Made by a program: the position numbers and the translations under genes. A stretch of 5,354 nucleotides of DNA from Candidatus Roizmanbacteria bacterium CG_4_10_14_0_8_um_filter_33_9 (GTDB lineage Bacteria; Patescibacteriota; Microgenomatia; UBA1406; GWC2-37-13). Shown here one piece after another: positions 1 through 5,354 of the stretch; position 1 is the stretch's first letter, and each line of letters opens with the position of its first letter. The stretch is from contig PFLI01000008.1 of assembly GCA_002785065.1 (NCBI GenBank), positions 1-5,354 of the forward strand, written 5' to 3'. Below the pieces are notes generated by a model. The model saw only the letters and a program-made list of their open reading frames with translations. It searched no databases and had not been told where the DNA came from.

Positions 1-52
1 ATATTCTGATCCAGAAGTGTTACCTATGTTTCTCAACTTATTCAGCGTTCCT
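1..52 (-). other. Short flank downstream of the mreB-like gene; possible start of a truncated ORF
   Basis: This stretch lies downstream of the mreB-like stop codon. On the minus strand only one frame stays open to the window edge. It has no ATG, but it has a TTG at 36-34 (minus) that would encode LRNIGNTSGSEY, preceded by AAAGGA (54-49) with a 12-nt gap. A co-transcribed gene could therefore begin here and leave the window. The open stretch is too short and the spacing too long to call a gene, and I do not recognise the peptide. The plus strand shows nothing credible. Confidence 0.15.
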
Positions 53-1114
53 TTATTCTTTTAAAGAAAGCAGTTTTTTGTATAATTGATCATTTTTATC
101 TAGATTCATTAATCCGTTTATTGTTGCATTTTTAAAATCTTTTGCTCGAGATACAGAGATTTTAAGCTCTGCTTGAAAAAAATCTTCAATCCCAGAAACT
201 GAAGCAAGTTCGCCAGTTAGAGTAATACCTGATTCAAAAATACTATCCACAATTTCAGGAGGAGAAAGCTCAATAAGTTCTTTTGTTGCGTCAACAATTT
301 GAGAAAATGAGTTAATTAAAGCCTCTTTTAGTTCAGCTGAATTTATTTTTATGGATTTTGGAAGCCCATTTTCCAAAGACTTGCCACGCACAAGCATAAG
401 CTTATCTTCTCCAGAAAATTTAAATACGTCGGTTTTTAGCTTTTCTGATGTTGTTTCTCCCAACTGTACTCCATGTTTAAGATATACATAATTTGCAATA
501 ACTTTATCCATATATTCTCCAGCATTTCGGAGGGTTTTATTACCAACAATTCCTCCCCCGCTAATTATACTTATTTCGATAATTCCTCCACCCATATCTA
601 TAATAAGAACGGGTTTATGGGTAAATATATTTAAGCCACATCCTGAGGCAGTCGCTAAAGGTTTTTCAATAAGGTGTACAGTCGAACATCCTGTTTTAAG
701 AATCACTTCTTCAACTGCTTTTTGTTCAATTTCTGTAGCTGTTAATGGACACGCGGTAATAGCTGTTAATGGTGGCTTTAAAAAGAGAAATGGTTTAAGA
801 TACGGTTCAGTAGCTTTTTCAATACTTTCTTTTGAGATTGCAACTTCTGCATCAAAATCTGAAACAATTCCATTATTCATGGGGCGAATAGTTTTTAAAA
901 AGTCAGGCGTTTTACCAAGAATGTCTTTTGCTTCGTTTCCAAAAAATATATATTCTTTAGTTTGAGTATTATAAGCAAGATAAGTAGGTTCTTTAAGTAC
1001 AATTCCTTTATCTTTAATTGCAACACGAAGATTAGATGTGCCTAGATCAATATATAGTCGAATTGAATTAAAAGATGGAAAATGTACTTTTTTAAATAAA
1101 GAAAATAGATTCAT
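53..1114 (-). CDS. mreB: MreB-like bacterial actin homologue with a divergent ATPase site
   Basis: The protein has 353 aa, close to the usual MreB length of about 335-350. MreB forms membrane-bound filaments that guide cell-wall synthesis and rod shape. Landmarks run in MreB order: phosphate-1 loop IDLGTSNLRVAI (22-33), KGIVLKEP (36-43), FGNEAKDILGKTP (58-70), IRPMNNGIVSDFDA (76-89), the connect-1 segment IEKPLATASGCGL (149-161), phosphate-2 loop IDMGGGIIEISII (172-184), LGETTSEKLK (218-227), VRGKSLENGLP (242-252), NSAELKEAL (258-266), and adenosine-loop region GITLTGELASVSG (296-308). The N-terminus MNLFSLFKK could be a short amphipathic membrane anchor. The usual EEP is EKP (Lys151), the usual GGGTT is GGGII (Ile178), and the usual TGGGA is TGELA, so ATP hydrolysis may be weak or absent. 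The start at 1114 is supported by a promoter ending 8 nt upstream; no Shine-Dalgarno sequence is well placed. The gene diverges from the ligase gene. Family assignment is strong; a role as the true shape determinant rather than a paralogue is less certain. Confidence 0.9.
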   Translation of the reverse strand: MNLFSLFKKVHFPSFNSIRLYIDLGTSNLRVAIKDKGIVLKEPTYLAYNTQTKEYIFFGNEAKDILGKTPDFLKTIRPMNNGIVSDFDAEVAISKESIEKATEPYLKPFLFLKPPLTAITACPLTATEIEQKAVEEVILKTGCSTVHLIEKPLATASGCGLNIFTHKPVLIIDMGGGIIEISIISGGGIVGNKTLRNAGEYMDKVIANYVYLKHGVQLGETTSEKLKTDVFKFSGEDKLMLVRGKSLENGLPKSIKINSAELKEALINSFSQIVDATKELIELSPPEIVDSIFESGITLTGELASVSGIEDFFQAELKISVSRAKDFKNATINGLMNLDKNDQLYKKLLSLKE

Positions 1115-1122
1115 TACTCATA

Positions 1123-1152
1123 ATTATATACTTCTTGCTATGTTAAAAGCAA
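1123..1152 (-). promoter_or_regulatory. Promoter of the mreB-like gene, predicted to give a near-leaderless mRNA
   Basis: On the minus strand there is a -35-like TTGCTT (1152-1147), an 18-bp spacer, and a perfect -10 TATAAT (1128-1123). Only 8 nt separate the -10 box from the ATG at 1114, so transcription should begin at or within about 2 nt of the start codon. This fits the lack of a usable ribosome binding site. It is a consensus match by eye in AT-rich DNA, so chance matches are possible. Confidence 0.5.
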
Positions 1153-1213
1153 TCAGTATAAATATTACTTAAAGTGTAAGTATGTAATAAAAGTATACGA
1201 TGTTTTAATTTGT

Positions 1214-1242
1214 TTTATTTTTTGTAGAATATACGTTATACT
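1214..1242 (+). promoter_or_regulatory. Candidate promoter of the ligase gene
   Basis: A -10-like TATACT (1237-1242) follows a weak -35-like TTTATT (1214-1219) at 17-bp spacing. Initiation near 1249 would give a leader of about 90 nt containing the nested hairpin at 1283-1333. An alternative -10, TAGAAT, lies at 1225-1230 without a good -35. The -10 box is also one arm of an imperfect inverted repeat (AGTATACG at 1192-1199 against CGTTATACT at 1234-1242) that could bind a regulator. Confidence 0.35.
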
Positions 1243-1282
1243 AAAAAAACTCAGGTTTGTGTCTCGTTTTTTCAGTATCCAC

Positions 1283-1333
1283 TCATCTAATCCACTTTTT
1301 CGCCCTATCGGGCTGTAAACTGGAGTAAGATGA
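1283..1333 (+). promoter_or_regulatory. Nested hairpin in the ligase mRNA leader
   Basis: Three stacked complementary segments enclose each other: TCATCT (1283-1288) with AGATGA (1328-1333), TCCA (1291-1294) with TGGA (1321-1324), and GCCC (1302-1305) with GGGC (1310-1313) around a TATC tetraloop. A small internal loop (AA against GTA) separates the outer two helices, and a larger one separates the inner hairpin. The structure ends 6 nt before the ATG and includes the GGAG, so it could control translation. No T-run follows, so it is not a standard intrinsic terminator. I do not recognise a known riboswitch. Confidence 0.4.
1322..1325 (+). promoter_or_regulatory. Candidate Shine-Dalgarno of the ligase gene, partly in a hairpin
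   Basis: GGAG lies 14 nt before the ATG at 1340, longer than the usual 5-9 nt. Its first three bases are in the middle helix of the leader hairpin, and the outer helix arm sits between it and the start codon. Folding could hide the site or shorten the effective spacing. An out-of-frame ATG at 1330 is only 4 nt from GGAG and opens a frame of just 29 codons. Confidence 0.35.
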
Positions 1334-1339
1334 TTATAT

Positions 1340-3508
1340 ATGTTAACAAAAATATTGACTACTATTTATTTTCTCCTTTTTTTTTGTACCCCATTAATTA
1401 TGTTTGGAAAAACATCTGAGCTTTTTGAATTTAACAAAATGTTATTTATCTATTTGTGTTCTAGTAGTATAGCCTTTATACTTCTAATCTATTGGTTTGT
1501 ATATAAGATTAAACCGATACAACGATCCATACTTAATATTCCCATTATACTTTTTATTTTTTTTCAACTGATTTCTACTCTGTTTTCTATAGATGTTCAT
1601 ACTTCTCTTTTTGGGTATTATGGTAGGTTTAATGGTGGATTTTACTCAATTCTTGCTTATGTTGTTATTTATTATGGTTTTATATTTCTTTATTCTCTTC
1701 AAAAAGACTCGAAATCTTTCTTATTTCGATTTTTACAAATATCATTAATATCATCTTTGTTAACAATTTTGTGGTCTATTCCAGGAAAATTTGGACACGA
1801 TCTTAGTTGTTTATTGTTTGTAGGTGAATTTAACAATTCGTGTTGGACTGCACAATTTAATCCTTCTGTAAGAATGTTTTCGACCCTAGGTCAACCGAAT
1901 TGGTTTGGTGCATATCTCGCAGTTCATTTTTTTATCGCCCTGTTTTTTTTATTAAAAAAACAAGAACCAAGAGGTTTTTTATTAGTAAAAGGATTCTCTT
2001 TTTTATACTTAATCTTAAATTTTTCTGCGCTATTATTTACTAGATCTCGATCAGCGATTGGTTCTGTAGGAATTGGTTTTTTTATCTTTATTCTTTACTA
2101 TGGTATATCATCAATAAGATTAAAACATAAGTTAAATTCGCTTATTATCGCCTTACTTATATCAATGGTACTAAGCGTTATTTTTTTTCGAACCGGAATT
2201 GAGAAAGTTGATACATATCTATTACCACAAACCTATACTTCTTTTTTTAACAAAACTCAACAAAAGAAAATAGCTCCAACAGTAACAAATATAAACAAAG
2301 ATTTAGTTGTGGGTGGCGTTACAGATTCACTTGATATTCGTAAGATCGTTTGGAAAGGAGCTTTTGATCTCGGAAAAGAATACTTTTTATTCGGAACAGG
2401 TGTAGAAACATTTGCTTATTCATACTATTTTGTTAGACCGAAGGAGCATAATCTTACATCAGAATGGGACTTTTTATATAATAAAGCGCATAATGAATAT
2501 CTCAATTATTTCGCCACAACTGGACTTTTCGGCACTCTTTCATACTTTATTTTTATAGGAATAGTTTTTTTTGTAATATATAAAGCTTGGAATAAAGCAA
2601 AAGACGATACAGATTTACAATTATTATTTGGTCTTCTTTTTCTCTCATATCTTTCAATTCTTATTACCAATTTTTTCGGTTTTTCGACTACTACAATAAA
2701 CCTTCTTTTTTATTTTATTCCTTCATACCCTATTTATTATCTGTACAAATCTAAACATCCTTATGAGAATGATAATAAATATACGCTTAATTCAGGGCTA
2801 GTTATCCTTACTCTTTTATCTCTTACCTATTTTTTTGTATTAGTATTTCTTTCAAACTATTGGGTATCAGATATTAAATATGCAATGGGTGATATATATA
2901 TGAAAATGAATGATTATAATATCGCATCAACTCTTTACGAACAAGCTTTAGAATATCACTATGAACATGTGTATGAAGATAAACTGTCAAATTGTTATGC
3001 AAATTTAGCATTTATTGCATCCTATCAAAAGGAAAAAGATAAAACAGTACAGTATATTCAAAAAGCACAAGATTATAATAATCGTTCATTACAAGCATCT
3101 CCATCAAATATTATTTATTTAAAAACAACAGTAAAAAATGATTACTTGTTTTATCAAATCACCCTTAAAAAAGAATACATAGAAAAAGGATTAATTGCTT
3201 TAAAGAAAGCAAATGTTGTTGGTCCAACTGACTCAAAAATTAGCTATTATCTTGCTACTTACTATTCTATGCTTTTTGATGAAGAAGTTAATCTTTCTCA
3301 AAAGCAGCTTTATTCAAAAAACGCGATTAATGCAATCAATGAATCTATTGAACAAAAGCCAAATTATATAGATTCGTATATTCTAAAGGCTCAGTTATTA
3401 AGAAAATTTGGAAGAAAACAAGAAGCAAAAGATGTAGTTGAATTTGCATTAAAACAATTTGACCCGAGGAATAAGATTCTTCTTAAAGAATTAGACACTT
3501 TAAAATAA
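1340..3508 (+). CDS. O-antigen ligase/polymerase (Wzy_C) family membrane protein with C-terminal TPR repeats
   Basis: This 722-aa protein resembles Wzy/WaaL/PglL enzymes, which polymerise lipid-linked glycans or transfer them to lipid A, a polymer or protein on the outer face of the membrane. About 13 hydrophobic segments span roughly residues 5-505. Family motifs are STLGQPNWFGAYL (181-193), TRSRSAIG (234-241), and a large outside loop (about 284-392) holding RKIVWKGAF (334-342), FGTGVETF (351-358) and AHNEYLNYFATTGLFG (383-398). His384-Asn385 matches the functionally important His of WaaL-type loops, and Arg235/Arg237 may be the conserved basic residues. After the last membrane segment, about 509-710 is helical with TPR-like units, clearest at 509-542 and 677-706. 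The N-terminus through TSELFEFNKM is typical of the family, so the ATG at 1340 is accepted. The gene appears monocistronic: it is divergent from the mreB-like gene and converges on the pilin gene 19 bp away, with no clear terminator between. Sequence cannot separate polymerase from ligase or identify the acceptor. Confidence 0.88.
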   Translation: MLTKILTTIYFLLFFCTPLIMFGKTSELFEFNKMLFIYLCSSSIAFILLIYWFVYKIKPIQRSILNIPIILFIFFQLISTLFSIDVHTSLFGYYGRFNGGFYSILAYVVIYYGFIFLYSLQKDSKSFLFRFLQISLISSLLTILWSIPGKFGHDLSCLLFVGEFNNSCWTAQFNPSVRMFSTLGQPNWFGAYLAVHFFIALFFLLKKQEPRGFLLVKGFSFLYLILNFSALLFTRSRSAIGSVGIGFFIFILYYGISSIRLKHKLNSLIIALLISMVLSVIFFRTGIEKVDTYLLPQTYTSFFNKTQQKKIAPTVTNINKDLVVGGVTDSLDIRKIVWKGAFDLGKEYFLFGTGVETFAYSYYFVRPKEHNLTSEWDFLYNKAHNEYLNYFATTGLFGTLSYFIFIGIVFFVIYKAWNKAKDDTDLQLLFGLLFLSYLSILITNFFGFSTTTINLLFYFIPSYPIYYLYKSKHPYENDNKYTLNSGLVILTLLSLTYFFVLVFLSNYWVSDIKYAMGDIYMKMNDYNIASTLYEQALEYHYEHVYEDKLSNCYANLAFIASYQKEKDKTVQYIQKAQDYNNRSLQASPSNIIYLKTTVKNDYLFYQITLKKEYIEKGLIALKKANVVGPTDSKISYYLATYYSMLFDEEVNLSQKQLYSKNAINAINESIEQKPNYIDSYILKAQLLRKFGRKQEAKDVVEFALKQFDPRNKILLKELDTLK

Positions 3509-3527
3509 CGAATTGTGAAAAGAGTAA

Positions 3528-4043
3528 TCAAGGAACTGTAGGTAGAGGAGTTATGTTTGGGCTGGAAATAGTATATTTGCATTTAGAGCACCCAGAACCA
3601 CAACTCGCTGGTCCATCTGTAAAACCTGTTTGACTTACACCTTCACTTGTATCATTACTGTTTTCTATACAGCTAAATAAACGAAAATACGATCCAACAG
3701 CATCAGTCATATATACATACTTAAATGAACTATTAGGATCTTGCGGAAGACGATTAATATATGTTTTACCACTCACAATAAACGACATGTTACTATTTAT
3801 ATAATCGCTAGAATCCATTAAGTTATTTTGTGCGGTACCTTTTTCAAATGGATATGAACGGCGATCTTCATAAAACATTTCAACAGCTTGACGAAGCTGG
3901 TTAAGATCACCTTTTCGCTTAGAGTCTCTTCCCTTGGTAAGAGATGACATAAAATTGCCAATAAGAAGAAGGGATAAAGCTGAAATGATGATCATTGCAA
4001 TCAAAAGTTCGATAAGAGTAAAGGCATGTGTATTGGATTTCAT
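3528..4043 (-). CDS. Type IV pilin-like protein (prepilin)
   Basis: This 171-aa protein has a class III signal: the short basic leader MKSNTHA (1-7), then FTLIELLIAMIIISALSLL (8-26) as the hydrophobic helix. Prepilin peptidase should cut after Ala7 and methylate Phe8; Glu12 is the conserved Glu+5. Position -1 is Ala instead of the more common Gly. RDSKRKGDLNQLRQAVEMFY (39-58), RSYP (62-65) and LPQDP (99-103) match the helix and alpha-beta loop of CPR pilins and GspG-like pseudopilins. The protein would be extracted from the membrane into a pilus or pseudopilus. The C-terminal part has Cys125, Cys148, Cys152 and Cys155, then a Ser/Thr/Pro-rich tail SSPNITPLPTVP (160-171). The start is fixed by the leader and by a promoter 6 nt upstream; there is no Shine-Dalgarno site. 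It ends on TGA. No assembly ATPase, platform protein or peptidase gene is in the window, so major versus minor pilin cannot be decided. Confidence 0.9.
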   Translation of the reverse strand: MKSNTHAFTLIELLIAMIIISALSLLLIGNFMSSLTKGRDSKRKGDLNQLRQAVEMFYEDRRSYPFEKGTAQNNLMDSSDYINSNMSFIVSGKTYINRLPQDPNSSFKYVYMTDAVGSYFRLFSCIENSNDTSEGVSQTGFTDGPASCGSGCSKCKYTISSPNITPLPTVP

Positions 4044-4049
4044 ACTACT

Positions 4050-4078
4050 ATTTTAACTTACTATTAGATATAATTCAA
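4050..4078 (-). promoter_or_regulatory. Promoter of the pilin gene, predicted to give a leaderless mRNA
   Basis: On the minus strand, -35-like TTGAAT (4078-4073) and -10-like TAAAAT (4055-4050) are separated by exactly 17 bp. The -10 is followed by AGTAGT and then the ATG at 4043, so initiation should fall at or next to the A of the start codon. This is the best-spaced promoter in the window and explains why no ribosome binding site is seen. Confidence 0.55.
4069..4074 (+). promoter_or_regulatory. Candidate -10 box for the glycosyltransferase operon
   Basis: A perfect TATAAT at 4069-4074 would start transcription near 4081 and leave a leader of about 18 nt. No good -35 lies 16-18 bp upstream. 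Other candidates are TATTCT (4081-4086) and a second TATAAT (4092-4097), the latter too close to the ATG at 4099. The box overlaps the pilin promoter on the other strand, so the divergent promoters may compete. No Shine-Dalgarno sequence precedes the ATG. Confidence 0.3.
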
Positions 4079-4098
4079 AATATTCTATTCATATAATT

Positions 4099-5019
4099 AT
4101 GAAAAAATATTTTTCAACTAATAAATCTATCATACCAAAAAATCCTCACATAGCGATTGGCATTATGTGTTATAACGAGGAAGGCAATATTACTCATCTT
4201 CTTGAATCAATACATAATCAAACCAATTGGCGCTTTATCAAGGAAATCATTATTATCTCAAGTGGTTCAACTGACAAGACTAATAAACTAGTTTTACAGA
4301 CGGCAAAGAAAAATAAAAAAATTAAACTATATATCGAAAAACGTAGAAGTGGCAAGGCTCATGCTGTTAATTTGTTTCTAAAAAAATCTACAGGCAGTAT
4401 ATTGGTTTTGATAAGCGCAGATTTATTACTAAAAAAGAATTCATTATCGGAACTAGTAAAGCCGATGTATAAAAAGAATGTGGGGATAGTGGGAAGTCAT
4501 CCTATTCCGATAAACGATAAAGAAACCTTTTTTGGATTTGCTTCACATTTGACATGGAAATTGCATCATTTGGTTTCTCTTAACAATCCGAAAATGGGCG
4601 AAATGATAGCATTTAAAAAATGTTTCAATAGAATCCCTGTTTTAACGTCAGTAGATGAAGTAAATATTGAAGCCTTGATTCGAGGACAAGGGTATAAAGC
4701 GGTTTATGCTCCTCGCGCTATTGTTTATAACAAAGGCCCCGAGATATTTCGAGAGTACATTTCGAGAAGACGAAGCAACTATGTTGGGCATTTAACAGCA
4801 AAACATGAATATAGTTACACGGTATCAACTCTTAATAATATGTATATATTATTATTACTATTGAAAAATTTTAAGATAGATTGGATATATATTTTTTGGA
4901 CTCCATGCGTTATAGTGCTTGAAGTATATTGTCGAGTTCTTGGTTACTATGATTATAAATATAATAAATATAGACACACGATATGGGAAATAGCAAGATC
5001 AACAAAAAAATTAAAATAA
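4099..5019 (+). CDS. Family 2 (GT-A) glycosyltransferase with C-terminal membrane segment
   Basis: This 306-aa inverting GT2 protein would transfer a sugar from a nucleotide sugar to a lipid-linked or surface glycan. The GT-A fold begins at HIAIGIMCYNEEGNI (17-31). It continues with EIIIISSGSTDKT (49-61), SGKAHAVNLFL (84-94), and ILVLISADLLL (101-111) at the DxD position. HPIPIND (134-140), WKLHHLVS (153-160) and PKMGEMIAF (164-172) follow, then VDEVNIEALIRGQGY (185-199), which supplies the likely catalytic acidic pair Asp186/Glu187. YAPRAIVYNKGPE (203-215) and ISRRRSNYVGH (221-231) come next, the latter a basic segment like the Q/RxxRW region. Hydrophobic stretches at about 248-256 and 261-280 suggest membrane attachment. 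The usual DxD reads S-A-D (106-108) and the usual DDGSTD reads SSGSTD (54-59). The ATG at 4099 puts 16 residues before the first strand, normal for the family; no Shine-Dalgarno is seen. The 3' end overlaps the methyltransferase gene by 37 nt. Donor and acceptor cannot be told from sequence. Confidence 0.9.
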   Translation: MKKYFSTNKSIIPKNPHIAIGIMCYNEEGNITHLLESIHNQTNWRFIKEIIIISSGSTDKTNKLVLQTAKKNKKIKLYIEKRRSGKAHAVNLFLKKSTGSILVLISADLLLKKNSLSELVKPMYKKNVGIVGSHPIPINDKETFFGFASHLTWKLHHLVSLNNPKMGEMIAFKKCFNRIPVLTSVDEVNIEALIRGQGYKAVYAPRAIVYNKGPEIFREYISRRRSNYVGHLTAKHEYSYTVSTLNNMYILLLLLKNFKIDWIYIFWTPCVIVLEVYCRVLGYYDYKYNKYRHTIWEIARSTKKLK

Positions 5020-5354
5020 TACCCGATTTGGAGCGTATCATTCCTGACGAACTTACCTTATATTCTCGAAGACTATTGTGTGAGCATATGGATCGGTATA
5101 ATTTTGCAGCTGCCTATATTTATAAAAAGAAGGTTGTTGATGTGGCTTGCGGTTCTGGATACGGATCATATCTACTTGCGAAAAAAGGAGCAAGAAAAGT
5201 AATAGCGATTGACTGTGACCAAAAAATTATAACGTATGCAAGAACAAGATATCCCAGATATAATGTAGTATATAAGATTGGTGACACGAACAATCTTACC
5301 CTTGCTTCAAAATCGGTAGACGTAGTAATTTTCTTCGAAACTATTGAGCACTTA
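4983..5354 (+). CDS. Class I SAM-dependent methyltransferase, N-terminal part (cut by window end)
   Basis: The first 124 codons are present and the frame is open to the last base. Motif I is VVDVACGSGYG (51-61), the glycine-rich SAM loop; VIAIDCD (73-79) supplies the acidic residue that binds the SAM ribose. GDTNNLTLASKSVDVVIFFE (100-119) and TIEHL (120-124) match the adenine-contact and motif IV region of Methyltransf_11/25-type enzymes. The N-terminal ERIIPDE and CEHMDRYNFAA (33-43) resemble the ERxxP and EHLxRYxFA stretches of methyltransferases found in glycan biosynthesis clusters. The ATG at 4983 is the first start and lies 37 nt inside the glycosyltransferase gene in another frame; a TTG at 5028 (just before ERIIP) is a weaker alternative that would avoid the overlap. 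No Shine-Dalgarno is visible. Overlap and shared strand suggest co-transcription, probably with translational coupling. It most likely methylates a sugar or lipid-linked glycan, but the substrate is not visible. Confidence 0.85.
   Translation, partial: MGNSKINKKIKIIPDLERIIPDELTLYSRRLLCEHMDRYNFAAAYIYKKKVVDVACGSGYGSYLLAKKGARKVIAIDCDQKIITYARTRYPRYNVVYKIGDTNNLTLASKSVDVVIFFETIEHL

Noticed and set aside
53..1114. Reading the actin homologue as PilM or FtsA because a pilin is nearby
   Set aside because: The ordered blocks KGIVLKEP, GNEAKDILGKTP, IRPMNNGIVSDFD, LGETTSEKLK and VRGKSLENGLP are MreB signatures, and there is no FtsA-type 1C domain.
1302..1313. GCCC/GGGC hairpin as an intrinsic terminator
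   Set aside because: The stem is only 4 bp and no T-run follows on either strand. It fits better as part of the leader structure.
1330..1419. Out-of-frame ATG starting a 29-codon ORF overlapping the ligase start
   Set aside because: It is only 4 nt from GGAG and encodes no recognisable peptide, while the ATG at 1340 gives the full conserved N-terminus. A regulatory upstream ORF cannot be excluded but is not supported.
3509..3527. Bidirectional terminator between the convergent ligase and pilin genes
   Set aside because: The 19-bp gap contains no inverted repeat and no T-run after a stem on either strand.
3391..3582. 63-codon open frame on the minus strand across the ligase/pilin junction
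   Set aside because: It lies mostly antisense to the TPR end of the ligase gene and overlaps the end of the pilin gene. Its product has no recognisable motif and it has no start signal, so it is a shadow.
4092..4097. Perfect TATAAT next to the glycosyltransferase start as its -10 box
   Set aside because: It is 1 nt from the ATG, so transcription would begin inside the gene and lose the start codon. No matching -35 was found.

Overview
The window is AT-rich bacterial DNA with tightly packed genes. It encodes five recognisable proteins, all linked to cell shape, the cell surface or surface sugars: an MreB-like actin homologue (minus strand), a large O-antigen ligase/polymerase-family membrane protein with a TPR tail (plus), a type IV pilin-like protein (minus), a family 2 glycosyltransferase (plus), and the N-terminal part of a SAM-dependent methyltransferase (plus, cut by the window end). 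Protein style suggests a Candidate Phyla Radiation (Patescibacteria) genome, possibly Microgenomates-like. The hints are the ligase N-terminus containing TSELFEFNKM, the pilin RDSKRKGDLNQLRQA and LPQDP signatures, and the glycosyltransferase PKMGEMIAF block. This is recognition by eye; no search was run. TGA is read as stop, because the pilin ends on TGA; that argues mildly against the CPR lineages that recode TGA as glycine.

Layout: 1-52 holds no convincing gene, only the region downstream of the mreB-like gene. The mreB-like gene (53-1114, minus) and the ligase gene (1340-3508, plus) diverge from a 225-bp intergenic region with a promoter candidate for each and a nested hairpin just upstream of the ligase start. 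The ligase and pilin genes converge with only 19 bp between their stops. The pilin (3528-4043, minus) and glycosyltransferase (4099-5019, plus) genes diverge from a 55-bp region. The methyltransferase starts inside the last 37 nt of the glycosyltransferase gene in another frame, so these two probably share a transcript.

Working model (inference): the glycosyltransferase and methyltransferase build or decorate a lipid-linked surface glycan, and the Wzy_C-type membrane protein polymerises it or transfers it to an acceptor. The adjacent pilin, with a Ser/Thr/Pro-rich C-terminus, is a possible acceptor. The actin homologue is clearly MreB-like but has substitutions at positions normally needed for ATP hydrolysis.

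The most unusual points are these non-canonical nucleotide-site residues, two promoters whose -10 boxes lie only 6-8 nt from the start codons (predicting leaderless mRNAs for the pilin and MreB-like genes), and the structured leader of the ligase gene. No tRNA, rRNA, CRISPR array, transposon or convincing intrinsic terminator was seen.
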